Origin: Arthonia radiata | Taxonomy: Eukaryota > Ascomycota > Arthoniomycetes > Arthoniales > Arthoniaceae | DNA length: 64,000 bases | Reading direction: 5' to 3' | Assembly (NCBI GenBank): GCA_002989075.1 | Contig: PSQN01000010.1 | Location: 744,001-808,000, forward strand | Shown: one piece after another, positions 1-9,170 of the stretch | How the letters are laid out: each line of letters opens with the position of its first letter | Position numbering within the stretch: position 1 is the first letter of the stretch | Program-made: the position numbers and the translations under genes | Notes under the pieces: model-generated | What the model saw: only the letters and a program-made list of their open reading frames with translations | What the model was told of the DNA's origin: nothing | The model's database searches: none

Positions 1-747
1 GGCAGTAGCAAGAGGACTGGGTGTCGGGATACGCAGTATCGTGGTCGGCGATGAGATGACAATGCGATGTGAGAGGCTTACCCTAACCCTAATATTTCCC
101 GCGGAATGGAAATGGTGAGTGGATTTCCGGTCGAGGTGCAGTGCGAACCACTTCACGCCAACCGACCCGCTCCGCGACCGCACAGCCGCATCGAAGGCTT
201 CTCGAACGTGCCATGCACGACGCGGCTTGTAGCTGTGGTCGCCGGACCGTAGTGCCCGCGCTGGGGTGAACGAGTGGCTGGTGAGGTGCATTCCGGAAGG
301 GACGGAGGGGTGCTGGACTGGACGGGTTGATTGTGCTAGAACTTACGCAAAAGTGGTTCCAATCCATGAAGGGGTGGCGATCGGCGAGCACGGAACATCG
401 ATGTCGTTCGCATGCTGGGTGGATCAGCTGAAGGTGAGATGGGAGGCTGCAGTAGGTGGTGGGCATGTGATTATGAGATTATGCTGGATGCATGAATTAT
501 GGGTGGCGGCTTAGGCACCCTGGATTCGAGTGTTGAGATTGATGGGGGGTGGCGGCTGTGCCGGTAACAGGATGGAGTAAGCAACATCATTCCGGAGACG
601 TCTTTCTAGCATCAGTAAATCACGCGGTCATACACGGGGAGGTGCAGCAATGGTGGGCGAAGACTTCTCAGTAAGGCAAGGGTCAAAAGAGACGATCAGA
701 GTGTAGTGATAAATAATAATATTGATTCAAGATGAGTATCTCTCAAC
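1..747. other. Intergenic, no gene recognised
   Basis: No convincing gene is seen. The open frames here are short, lack family motifs and overlap each other on both strands. Two telomere-type CCCTAA units lie at about 81-92, far too few for a telomere; such short telo-boxes also occur in fungal promoters. Confidence 0.5.
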
Positions 748-1890
748 TCAAGCCCGATAAGAATACTGATACTGCTTGACCTTGGTGCCATCCTTTGCCA
801 AAAATTGCCGCTCCGTCACATACTCCCGCGCGCGCACATCGCGCGGGTCTTCCAGCATGCCCTTGATCTCTTCCCTGTTCGCGCTCGTCGCGCTCCTCTG
901 CCTCTGCGCTGGTGCCTGTGGAGCTGGCCCAACCGACGTCGCGGCGCGTGACCGTGCGCGCGGCGGGTCAGGTGCTGGCACAAGGAAATCACGTTCGCGA
1001 TCAGGCTCGCTGCGTGCATGTCGGATACCACTTCGCGATGCAGAGCGGTGGCGAGAGCGAGACTCATGGCGATGCTGGCTACGATGTCGGTGATGGGAGC
1101 GGTGGTGGTGACCACTGTCCCGGTATGAGCGTGAGCGGCGCGGTCGATCGTCGTCAACTTCGTAGCGAATGTAGTGGTCGGATTCGTAGATCTCCACGGG
1201 CGCATCCTTAGCTCGAGAGCTACGTCGAGAACGCCGTGATCGCCTCTGATCATCTTCGTGCAAGACGATCTCAGGCGCATCCGGGACTGGTGGAGGTGCG
1301 AGGGACGATCGACGCTGTCGTGTGGGTGGCGCACGGGTCTCTAGGCGTGCGCTGGCGCTCTTTGCGTAGACTTCGGAGTCGCTGCTGAGGTCGTCTTCAT
1401 CCGACTCGTACTGGGTCTGCTTCGAGGTGGCTGGCGCATGGATGAAGACTGGGTATGGATCTGGCTGGGGTAGCTGAGCTGGGTGGAAGTCGGGAAGGCG
1501 CGCAAAGGTGTCTTCAGCGTAAAGCGTGGGTGAGCGCTTCTGGACGATGACAGGCGTTTGTCGTGACCGTTGGCCAAATCCTGACAGGCTCAGGCGATTC
1601 CGTCGTGTGCTGTTCGAAGGAGACCGTTTCTCAGTGTGGACGATCTGGCCATCGGTGATACGGTTAGAGTCGCTTGGTCTGCGCGCTATCGTGTTGTAGA
1701 CAGTCTCGCGCTGCGACGGTGTGACGGACATGTCGAGGGCGCGAAGAGCGTTACGGTGGTGGCGCTGTCGCGAAGGCAAGACGAGAGTTTGATCTGTCGA
1801 TGTCGGCTTTTCATGAAAGCCTTGACGATCAGGCACTGTGACGAGAACATCGGGGTGCCCTTTGGGCAGTTGTTTGATGATGAGACCCAT
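748..1890 (-). CDS. Disordered basic RS/His-rich protein, unknown function
   Basis: A single-exon gene for 380 residues that I do not recognise. The N-terminus (MGLIIKQLPKGHPDVLVTVP) and the C-terminal 45 residues (EEIKGMLEDPRDVRAREYVT and onward) look ordered and are the likely conserved parts. The middle is low-complexity: Arg/Ser pairs at about 200-225, then a long Arg-Ser-His block at about 245-300 (RSHHRHRSQHRHESRSRHRS). Such composition is common in nuclear RNA-associated proteins, but no RRM, zinc finger or other domain is visible, so a nuclear location is only a guess. The first ATG is used; it lies close to an in-frame upstream limit, so a much longer N-terminus is unlikely. Frames on the opposite strand are shadows. 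Confidence 0.6.
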   Translation of the reverse strand: MGLIIKQLPKGHPDVLVTVPDRQGFHEKPTSTDQTLVLPSRQRHHRNALRALDMSVTPSQRETVYNTIARRPSDSNRITDGQIVHTEKRSPSNSTRRNRLSLSGFGQRSRQTPVIVQKRSPTLYAEDTFARLPDFHPAQLPQPDPYPVFIHAPATSKQTQYESDEDDLSSDSEVYAKSASARLETRAPPTRQRRSSLAPPPVPDAPEIVLHEDDQRRSRRSRRSSRAKDAPVEIYESDHYIRYEVDDDRPRRSRSYRDSGHHHRSHHRHRSQHRHESRSRHRSASRSGIRHARSEPDRERDFLVPAPDPPRARSRAATSVGPAPQAPAQRQRSATSANREEIKGMLEDPRDVRAREYVTERQFLAKDGTKVKQYQYSYRA

Positions 1891-3013
1891 TTTGGAGATG
1901 ATTGTCGAGTGTGTGTGAAGACCCGGATAGGATTTAAATTAGGATGGACCGGCGTCGGCTGACAAACCAGTTCACCTAGCTAGAGTCTCGAAAGGAACGA
2001 GAGGTAGCGAGATTCAGAGCTCTACGGCCGCCTAATTGAATAGCGCAAGGCGTATTACTGGGTCCGTGAGTACGAGTGTTGGTGGTGAGTAAAGAGGAGT
2101 CAGGATGGGGAGGCCGGAGCGGGGAACTGGGGAATGTGCACGTCTTAAGTACAGATAGCATCTTGTGAGATGGAGCATGCGACGACACACAATCTGTCCT
2201 TGGGGCCATTCTCTCCATTGGCGATGAGGACAGAGTTGAGTTGCTACGCTTCGTCTGTGCTGCATCTGACAGACCAAGCCTCCGCCCGCTGCAGGCGAGT
2301 TACCAGATCCGGTAAGCGAGATGCACGAAGATACGCTAGCCCCACTGCTCGTGCCGTTCCAAGTGCGGCTCAGCTGGCGTTTGTCTGCCTGCTGACAACC
2401 ATCTCCTTCAATCACCCTCCAGTTTGCTTAAGCTTCTTCTTTCACTGCGCCTCAAATGCCTCCCGCTTCACCTTAGCGGCCGTTGATTGTGCCATTGGAA
2501 ATGCACGTAATACAAGGCTGTGTGCGTCTCTGTCGAATTTGAATGCCCCAGTTCTGCTTGGTGTGTCTGGACTCCACGTCTGGTAAGTACTGAAACCGAA
2601 CAGCCTGATCCAAAGGGGATATTGTTGGCCCCCCATTCATCCTTCATTATTACGTGGGCAGCAACACTCAAAGCACGGGACTGTCCGTGGCATACGTCAC
2701 TTTCAGCTCTCACAATCTCAACAGTCTTCCGCGATCGGCGTACTTGGTTTGTCATCTCTTTTCTCTCGATCTGCAGCAGCTCACGTAGGCGTCCAGGCAG
2801 AATCTACACACCCCCACTTGTACGCCAACGGCAGCCTGCAGTTCCACTGTGGTATACGGAATGTAGGAAAGATTGGCGAGCTTTGACATAGCCAGCAGAA
2901 TTGTTGTATATGAATTCGTCGATCATTGGCGACGCACTAGGCTGTATTCATTCTGAAGGCATGAATGCTGTGACCTAGGCTGGCAAAGTGCGCATCACTC
3001 CGCCCACGTCGGC
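1891..3013. other. Divergent intergenic region
   Basis: This separates the RS-rich gene (-) and GAR transformylase (+), which point away from each other, so it should carry both promoters. Short overlapping frames occur on both strands without family motifs. No tRNA or repeat was noticed. Confidence 0.5.
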
Positions 3014-3688
3014 ATGGCCGGACCTTTCGTTCGCCTTACAGTCTTGATCTCCGGCTCCGGCTCGAATTTACAGGCGCTGATCGATGCCACCACCTCGTCT
3101 AATCCTACAATACCGCACGCTCACATTGTTCGCGTCTTATCAAATCGCAAGAATGCCTATGGTCTTACCAGGGCACAGAATGCCTCAGTACCTACCACGA
3201 CACACAACCTAATCTCGAATGGTTACACAAAGCGTTTCCCGCAATCTGACCCAACTTCAAAAGCTGCCACGCCTGCCGCTCGCGAGGCCTTTGATGCTGA
3301 TGTGGCTTCCTTGATTCTTGCCGACAAGCCCGACATCGTGGTCATGGCTGGCTGGATGCACATCGTCTCGCGACAGTTCCTGCAGCCACTGAGCGAGGCA
3401 GGAGTTGTGATGATCAATTTGCATCCAGCACTACCCGGAGAGTACAACGGCGCGGGAGCAGTTGACCGCGCTTGGGAAGATTGGCAAGCTGGTAAAATCA
3501 AGCGAACGGGCTGTATGATCCACCGCGTCATTGCTGATGTGGACATGGGAGCACCAGTCGTGACAAGAGAGGTTGCTTTTCGCCACGGTGAAACCAAGGA
3601 CCATTTCGAGCAGCGTTTCCACGACGTTGAGCATGAGATTATCGTTGGAGGGACGGAAAGAGTCGTCGAAGAAGCAAGGGCGCGATGA
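3014..3688 (+). CDS. ADE8: Phosphoribosylglycinamide formyltransferase (GAR transformylase)
   Basis: This enzyme transfers a formyl group from 10-formyl-tetrahydrofolate to GAR in de novo purine synthesis, in the cytosol. The 224-residue length fits the stand-alone fungal/bacterial (Ade8/PurN) type rather than the fused animal enzyme. The phosphate-binding loop ISGSGSNLQAL is at 12-22. The folate-site motif MAGWMHIVS is near 111, NLHPALPG follows with N135 and H137, and HRVIADVDMGAPV carries D177. These match the catalytic Asn-His-Asp triad of PurN (N106/H108/D144 in E. coli). The gene is intronless, the frame is intact, and the first ATG lies 12 residues before the P-loop, as in homologues. 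An AATAAA polyadenylation-type signal follows the stop. Identification is firm. Confidence 0.95.
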   Translation: MAGPFVRLTVLISGSGSNLQALIDATTSSNPTIPHAHIVRVLSNRKNAYGLTRAQNASVPTTTHNLISNGYTKRFPQSDPTSKAATPAAREAFDADVASLILADKPDIVVMAGWMHIVSRQFLQPLSEAGVVMINLHPALPGEYNGAGAVDRAWEDWQAGKIKRTGCMIHRVIADVDMGAPVVTREVAFRHGETKDHFEQRFHDVEHEIIVGGTERVVEEARAR

Positions 3689-3710
3689 CACTACCGTTCT
3701 TCTCGCATTG

Positions 3711-3716
3711 AATAAA
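3711..3716 (+). terminator. AATAAA polyadenylation-type signal after ADE8
   Basis: A perfect AATAAA hexamer 23 bases past the GAR transformylase stop, at the usual distance for 3'-end processing. Function is inferred from sequence and position only. Confidence 0.45.
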
Positions 3717-4448
3717 CCACCGCTGTGGACATAAAAGAGACGCTTTCGACCATGCAAACGAAAAGCTTTGGAGACGAGGCGTCGTCAAAGAGATGGTTTA
3801 ATTCTCCGCAGTGCGCAAGGCGTGATAGCATTCGCAAGGTACCTGCAGAGCCCTTAAAGCCCTGGCATCGTTGTCGCAGAGGGAAGAGCAGCAAGATGAT
3901 GAAGAGGACGCTGTGGCATAAACAGTATGCTCTACTTAGCGGCCAAACAGAGCAAAGTCGTCTTGCCACTCAAAGTAAGATTCTCTTCATCAAGTCCACA
4001 ATTTGGACGGAGTTGAGCGCGTTCTTAATCTTACACGTGCGCGTAAGGAACGCAAGGAAGCTCGACCCAATCACTTTCGACCAGCCACTGGTCTCGTCCA
4101 TGGCAGAGGCCAAGAATGCTCAAAACAACCTTGCATTCCACGCGGACCCACCATCAACAACTTTTGCCCGCTTTCGCTATCTCTTCTATAAGTCGTGCGC
4201 TCTGCATGCGGACCTCTGTTTCCCTGCCACCCCCATTCTTCGGCCTACTAATCTAATCTGCTGAAAGCATAGTCGCTCATTTGCCAACAAGCGATCTGTT
4301 CTGCGTTTTCTCTTTTCCCCATATCCTCCAGCGTCGCTTTGCTACCTTCCAGGAGCCCTTCTCTATTCGCTCGCTACAAACTACACACTGTCGGAGACAC
4401 TAGACGAAAAGTTCGGATTTCGTCAGCAGATTGTCAAAGGCCTTGAAG
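3717..4448. other. Promoter region of the GPI-type protein gene
   Basis: No gene is recognised. A TATAAG hexamer at 4187-4192 and a CT-rich tract at about 4301-4340 precede the start codon at 4449. Both are common fungal core-promoter features. Overlapping + frames through this stretch lack motifs and are read as non-coding. Confidence 0.45.
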
Positions 4449-5561
4449 ATGAGCTCCAAGGCATATGCAGTGCTGGCGCTGGCACTGAGCGTAGCCGCTC
4501 AATCATCATCGTGAGTGCGGTTCGTCGTGGGATATAGCTTTTGATAGCTAACATACGGCCTTAGGCCAACCCTGTCAACCATCACATACACCTCATGCAC
4601 CTCGACCACACCATCAGTTACCGTCACGCAATCATGCCACGAGTGTGAAGACATGACAAGCTCCTCTCCAACCGTCCACGAATCGACATACACGATGACC
4701 GTAACGGAACCGTGCCCGGAAGCGTCAGAGTCCGGCTACATGACCGTCAACACAATCACCGTCACGGAGTCCTGCACTGGCGCCACTCCATCCTTCACCG
4801 GCGGCCTACCACCTCAGTACACGACCGCAACCGTGACATGCCATGAGTGCGCATCCACCCCAATGGCGATGCCAGCCACGTACACCTCACTCCCATCGGG
4901 CTGGTCTGGCCCAACGCCATCACCAATGATGTCGTCTATGCCCTCGCCTATGGAATCCCCCATGATGCCAGCCTCGTGGATGCCCTCACCGATGCCTCCA
5001 ATGGAATCTCCCATGGCTTCCAGCGGTATGCCAATGCCCGCACCGATGGCTTCAGGTGGTATGCCCATGCCCTCGCCAATGGCTTCAGGTGGCATGCCCA
5101 TGCCCGCACCGATGGCGTCCGGCGGCATGCCCGCTCCTGCGCCCGCAGCACCAGCGGAATCACCCATGCCCATAACATCTGGCGGCATGCCTGCTCCTAT
5201 GTCGGCACCGATGGCCTCAGGCGGCATGCCGGCACCCACAATGCCTATGCCCGCTCCGGCTGCCCCGTACATGCCGGAGTCCTCCTCACACAAGGCTAAA
5301 GCGGCCACGACGATCTGCCCCGAGGGCATGATGAACGGCTCTGGCGTTTGCGCTTCCCCTATCGTCACGACCGTGGGTGTCACGGACGCTCACAGAACAG
5401 GCATGCCAGTCACTGGTGGATGCGAAGGGGGTGAGATGGGCGAGGCGTGTGCGACGCCGAGTCCGCATGCATGGTACAAAGGCGCGGCAGGGCGTGTGGG
5501 CCCAAGCGTGTGGGTAGGGCTGGCGATGGGTCTGGTGGGCTTGGTCGTTGTGGGATTGTGA
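4449..5561 (+). CDS. Secreted Ser/Thr/Met/Pro-repeat protein, probable GPI-anchored wall protein
   Basis: Two exons (4449-4510 and 4565-5561) join across a 54-bp intron with donor GTGAGT, branch GCTAAC and acceptor TTAG, giving 352 residues. Exon 1 supplies a signal peptide (MSSKAYAVLALALSVAAQSS). The N-terminal half has paired cysteines in Thr-rich strings of the form TVTxSC. Residues about 130-245 are a degenerate tandem repeat of MASGGMPMPxP. The C-terminus has a small-residue cleavage region (KGAAGRVG) followed by a hydrophobic tail (VWVGLAMGLVGLVVVGL), the layout of a GPI-attachment signal. A cell-surface or wall-matrix role is inferred from architecture; no enzyme domain is present. The repeat leaves the antisense strand open for 189 codons, which I treat as a shadow. 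The 3' end switches to a G-rich coding strand. Confidence 0.8.
5030..5260 (+). repeat. Imperfect tandem repeat coding for MASGGMPMPxP units
   Basis: Units of roughly 30-36 bases (ATGGCTTCAGGTGGTATGCC-like, third positions varying) follow each other within the coding region. Such tracts change length readily between strains and often set the stalk length of wall proteins. The exact copy number depends on where degenerate units are cut. Confidence 0.7.
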
Positions 5562-5962
5562 TCTGATGAAGTGGGGTCGTCTGTTTTGTGCAGTGAGGTA
5601 ATGATTCGAGTTTCTGTGGCTTTGTTTCGTGTTTGATAGGGTGTTTAGCTGAATGAATGGTATTTCTTAGTGCTTGGGTTCTCGGTCTGATGATGGGTCG
5701 CCGATTACGGGCCTTGAGGAAAGTTATGTGATTTAAATTTGTCCCAAAGTCTTCCCTTCTCTCTGTTGTTGATATCGAGATCACGTGCATCTTAAGGATA
5801 GACTGAGAACAAGGCCATGATATGTGTGCGCTTTCCACATCAGCAGCGATTGTAGACATCTATACAAGCCTGGTATTCAATTTCCACACAGACGCCACCG
5901 ATCCATCTCCCATCATCCTCCGCTTATAAATTCATCACCACCCCAAACCGCTCACCACCACC
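5562..5962. other. Convergent intergenic region
   Basis: This separates two genes pointing toward each other (3' ends on both sides). It contains only 3'-flank-like, AT-richer sequence; no gene or repeat was recognised. Confidence 0.45.
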
Positions 5963-6685
5963 CTACCTCAACGCCAACGTCAACCTCTCCAACCCCGCCC
6001 CCAACCCCAACCAATCACTCCCCCCCGCCGTCGTCGTCGGCTCCAACATCCCCGCCCTCGCCTCCCCATCCTCCTTCACCAACCCCTCCTCATCTTCCCG
6101 CTTCCTCTTTCTTACCTCCACCAATTCCGCCCGCATCAGCACCATCACCTTCTTACTAACCTTCCCCTCCTTAATTCCACCCTTCCCCTTCCCCGCCACC
6201 AACCCCGCCAGCGCCTCCTCCCGCCCCACATTCCCCCGCCTCATCGCCTCCCCCACCAGCTCGTCCTTCTGCTTGGCAGTTTTCTCCTTCCTCGACGCCG
6301 CCCGCGCTTCCTGCGAGAGACGCCGCTTCGATTTCTGCTGCACTAGCACCTCCTCCGCTTGCTCGCGGGTTAGATTCAGTTCCCGCATTTGGGCTTGCAT
6401 GCGCGTTTCGTGCCGCGCTGCGGATTTCTCCTGTTTGGTTAGGCTGGCCTGCTCGTGCGTTTGGCGTTTTAGCGATTTCTGGCGGGTGAGTTCGGATTCG
6501 GCTGCGGGGCCGGTGAGGCCGGTTTGGGCGGAGAGTTTGGCGAGGCGGGTTGAGTGCGCGGGTCTGTTGCGTTTGCGGGTGCGGTGGGCGGGTTTGGGGG
6601 GTTTGGTTATGCCGGTGGGTTTGGAGGCGGTGTGCGCGGTTTTGGGTGGTCGGGGGTTAGCGAGGCTTAAGCCTTCCATGTCCAT
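5963..6685 (-). CDS. Basic coiled-coil-like protein, unknown function
   Basis: Single exon, 240 residues, not recognised. The start is the first ATG (MDMEGLSLANPRPPKTAHTA). Residues 1-60 are Pro/Lys/Arg-rich; about 60-200 are highly charged and likely helical, with runs such as TRMQAQMRELNLTREQAEEV and KSKRRLSQEARAASRKEKTA. The C-terminus ends in a short Leu/Gly-rich segment (LGLGAGLERLTLALR). Nucleolar or ribosome-biogenesis proteins often look like this, but no domain confirms it. Third-position use changes strongly along the gene: the coding strand is C-rich at the 5' end and G-rich at the 3' end. Coding status rests on length, open frame and composition. Confidence 0.55.
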   Translation of the reverse strand: MDMEGLSLANPRPPKTAHTASKPTGITKPPKPAHRTRKRNRPAHSTRLAKLSAQTGLTGPAAESELTRQKSLKRQTHEQASLTKQEKSAARHETRMQAQMRELNLTREQAEEVLVQQKSKRRLSQEARAASRKEKTAKQKDELVGEAMRRGNVGREEALAGLVAGKGKGGIKEGKVSKKVMVLMRAELVEVRKRKREDEEGLVKEDGEARAGMLEPTTTAGGSDWLGLGAGLERLTLALR

Positions 6686-7540
6686 TTGGAGGAGCGGGGA
6701 GTAGGTGCTGGAATTGGGTATCGGGTGGTGGTGTGGTTTGTGTTAGTGTTCGTGGAGAGTGGTGGTGGTTTGTTTTAGAAATGAGAGTTGTTGTCCAGTG
6801 ATGATTGGTGGCTCTGAATGATCGTTGTGCTTTTGGTGATGTTCGGTGTTGAGTGAGAGTGAAGATTGGATTCCTCGAACGCTGGCGAAAATTATATGCG
6901 GGAGGTGCCGGTTTGGTGTTTCACGAGTCAGGATGGGAGATCTACGGTACGCTAGTCAGCCTTACCCGCCGGTCCCGCTCTCTCTTTGGATGATGAATTC
7001 GAGCACTGGAACTGCCTAAACGGTCAACTACATTGTTTTGCGCATCCTAATGGATCCGATCACACCGGTTATTCAGAGACTGTCAAGTAATGTAAGAACG
7101 AGACTGACACTGTAGGACTGCTGAGAACGTTACGATCTAAGGGTCAAGGGTTGTTGCGGTACGCTAGCTAGCCCTATTGCGGCGCAAGCCTAAGCTTAAC
7201 TTGCAAATCTTTGTGTGACCGCGTGCGAACACTCTCGAACATACTCCGTACTCAAGTCTTGACAACGATGGCTACAATGACCGTTTCCAGGGCTGAGGTC
7301 ATAAAGGGCTAAAACATTGCCCATTTATTTCTCAGGGACGATTGAGGTCCGCGGCGAGCGACGATGCATAGTGACTCAGAGTGCTCAAAGTCTTGCATAG
7401 CCTCAAGGGTAGGTACATAGGCAAGAAGCAACAATGCATGCGCCTTTGCCTGCACATAGATCTTGCGCTTTATCCACGATATATCACGCGTAGGTGATCC
7501 CATCATTGCACCACACTTTTAAGATCGAAAGCCGGTGATC
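6686..7540. other. Divergent intergenic region with a two-copy near-repeat
   Basis: This lies between two genes pointing outward, so both promoters should be here. Two related 21-mers at 6944-6964 and 7156-7176 share the core CGGTACGCTAG and 17 of 21 positions. No gene was recognised; the short frames lack motifs. Confidence 0.45.
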
Positions 7541-9055
7541 ATGGGCAAGCCGCGCAAATCCTCCAAGAGAGAAGACAAAGCGTCTTCCACGGTAGCGGAG
7601 ATCGAAAGCGAGAAACGACGAAAGAGCAACGTGAAAGTTGACTTTGAGATCGATGGCCGCAAGCTGGAAGGAGGCGGGCAGCTACTGCGCGTCGCTTTGT
7701 GTCTCTCCGCCTTGACGGAGAAATCCATTCACGTCACAAATATTCGAGGTAACCGCCAAGGTCAGCGTGGACTCAAGAATCAGCATCTAGCCTGTGCTGA
7801 GGCCCTCGCCGCGGCATGCGACGCTTACACTTACATTGAGGGTGCAAGGGTCGGAAGCCAGGATCTGCTCCTCACGTTTGGACCTCGGAAAAATGTTGAT
7901 GGGTTAACGTATAGCATTACACACAATGGAGAGGAAATCACTGTCCGAAGACTGCGGATCAATTTGCCAACACCAGGAGCGATTACCTTGGTACTGCAGG
8001 CTCTTCTACCCTACCTTCTCTTCGCCAAAGCAACGACCGCAACAGTGCTGAGCGTACGAGGTGGCACGCACACCACTTCATCGCCCAGCATCGACTACAT
8101 TGACTCCGTGCTACTCCCAAACCTAGTTTCGTTTGGCATTCCATCTTGGTGCCTTCAACGCCTCTCGCCGTCCGAACTGCAGCGCACCTTCACAACGTTT
8201 GGCCAGGTAGACTATCTAGTCCGTCCTTTGTCAGATCACTCTTTACGATTGCAGGCCCCTCAAGTTCCTCTCACTTTACCCGAGCCTACAGAGGATGTTA
8301 GCGCAACCGGAGAAATACACGCATACGTCGTATCCAGCTCATCCGCTGACCGATCGAAAAGTCTTGAGGCTATGTCTTACTATCTTGCCAGCTCCATCTT
8401 CTCATCCTCAACCTTCCAGAGCTTTGACATCGTTCGAACACATTTCGCTACCGTAGGATCGCCATCCGTCCAAACTCGTGTCAACCGAAGAGACGACGAA
8501 CATCTCTCATATGAACCTTTTGCTATCGAAACAGGCAAGTCTCGGACCACGTACGTTCTCTTAGTCGCCATACGAAATGATGGGATGAGGATAGGCGCAG
8601 ATCACAGGCAGACATGGTCAAACAAATCTCGGTCGGACAAACCCCGTCAGGACTTGAACGACGGCTCACTGGATAGCGAATGCAAGCGTGCGGCAACTTC
8701 AGCGGTTGCTGCTCTCACGCAAAGCTGGCAAGGATGCGAGCGTTGTGGGACGAATATGGACGAACACATGCGGGATCAAGTCATTATCTTTCTTGGTTTA
8801 CTTGGGGGCAGGATAGCTACTCCAATCCTCTCTAGCAGCGATGAGAGGGGCGAAGATCCCACCCCTGGGGATACTGAGGGCACGCACGGCCTCACCTTGC
8901 ACGCTCAGACGGCAATCTGGGTGACAAAGCTCATGCTTGGAGTTGAGTTCGACGAAGATGGTGCAGGTGTGAAAGAGGGCTGGTTAGCAAAGCAAGAGCA
9001 GGAGCGCAAGCTCGCTGAGCAGCTCCAGTCAATGGACTTCGATGATCAAGCGTAA
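7541..9055 (+). CDS. RNA 3'-terminal phosphate cyclase family protein (RtcA-type)
   Basis: Family members convert RNA 3'-phosphates to 2',3'-cyclic phosphates through an adenylated histidine. The start is the ATG of MGKPRKSSKRED; an in-frame GTG six bases upstream is not credible in a fungus. A basic 30-residue lead is followed by IDGRKLEGGGQLLRVALCLS, the family signature of the active RtcA branch, then IRGNRQGQRGLKNQHLA and RGGTHTTSSPSIDYI. Near the C-terminus, LTLHAQTAIW carries the histidine at the position of the catalytic His. The 504-residue length exceeds the usual 340-400. The surplus lies in the basic lead and in linkers at about 255-400 and near 450. It is more like RTCA than the rRNA-processing paralogue Rcl1, which lacks the catalytic His, but the insertions make substrate assignment uncertain. 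Confidence 0.85.
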   Translation: MGKPRKSSKREDKASSTVAEIESEKRRKSNVKVDFEIDGRKLEGGGQLLRVALCLSALTEKSIHVTNIRGNRQGQRGLKNQHLACAEALAAACDAYTYIEGARVGSQDLLLTFGPRKNVDGLTYSITHNGEEITVRRLRINLPTPGAITLVLQALLPYLLFAKATTATVLSVRGGTHTTSSPSIDYIDSVLLPNLVSFGIPSWCLQRLSPSELQRTFTTFGQVDYLVRPLSDHSLRLQAPQVPLTLPEPTEDVSATGEIHAYVVSSSSADRSKSLEAMSYYLASSIFSSSTFQSFDIVRTHFATVGSPSVQTRVNRRDDEHLSYEPFAIETGKSRTTYVLLVAIRNDGMRIGADHRQTWSNKSRSDKPRQDLNDGSLDSECKRAATSAVAALTQSWQGCERCGTNMDEHMRDQVIIFLGLLGGRIATPILSSSDERGEDPTPGDTEGTHGLTLHAQTAIWVTKLMLGVEFDEDGAGVKEGWLAKQEQERKLAEQLQSMDFDDQA

Positions 9056-9170
9056 GGCTCAGGGCATTTACCTCTACATGCTATCAATCAGAAATGATCT
9101 TATGGTCATCAAATGATATTAAACTCTCTATGTGCAGAATCAAAAAAATTTCAGGTGCACAGCACTTCAT

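Noticed and set aside
81-92. CCCTAACCCTAA telomere-like string
   Set aside because: Only two units and surrounded by ordinary sequence; not a telomere or a clear interstitial array.
4814-5383. A 189-codon antisense frame rich in Gly/Ile/Met/Ala
   Set aside because: It lies opposite the MASGGMPMPxP repeats. Periodic sequence keeps several frames open; the sense product has a signal peptide, an intron and a GPI-type tail.
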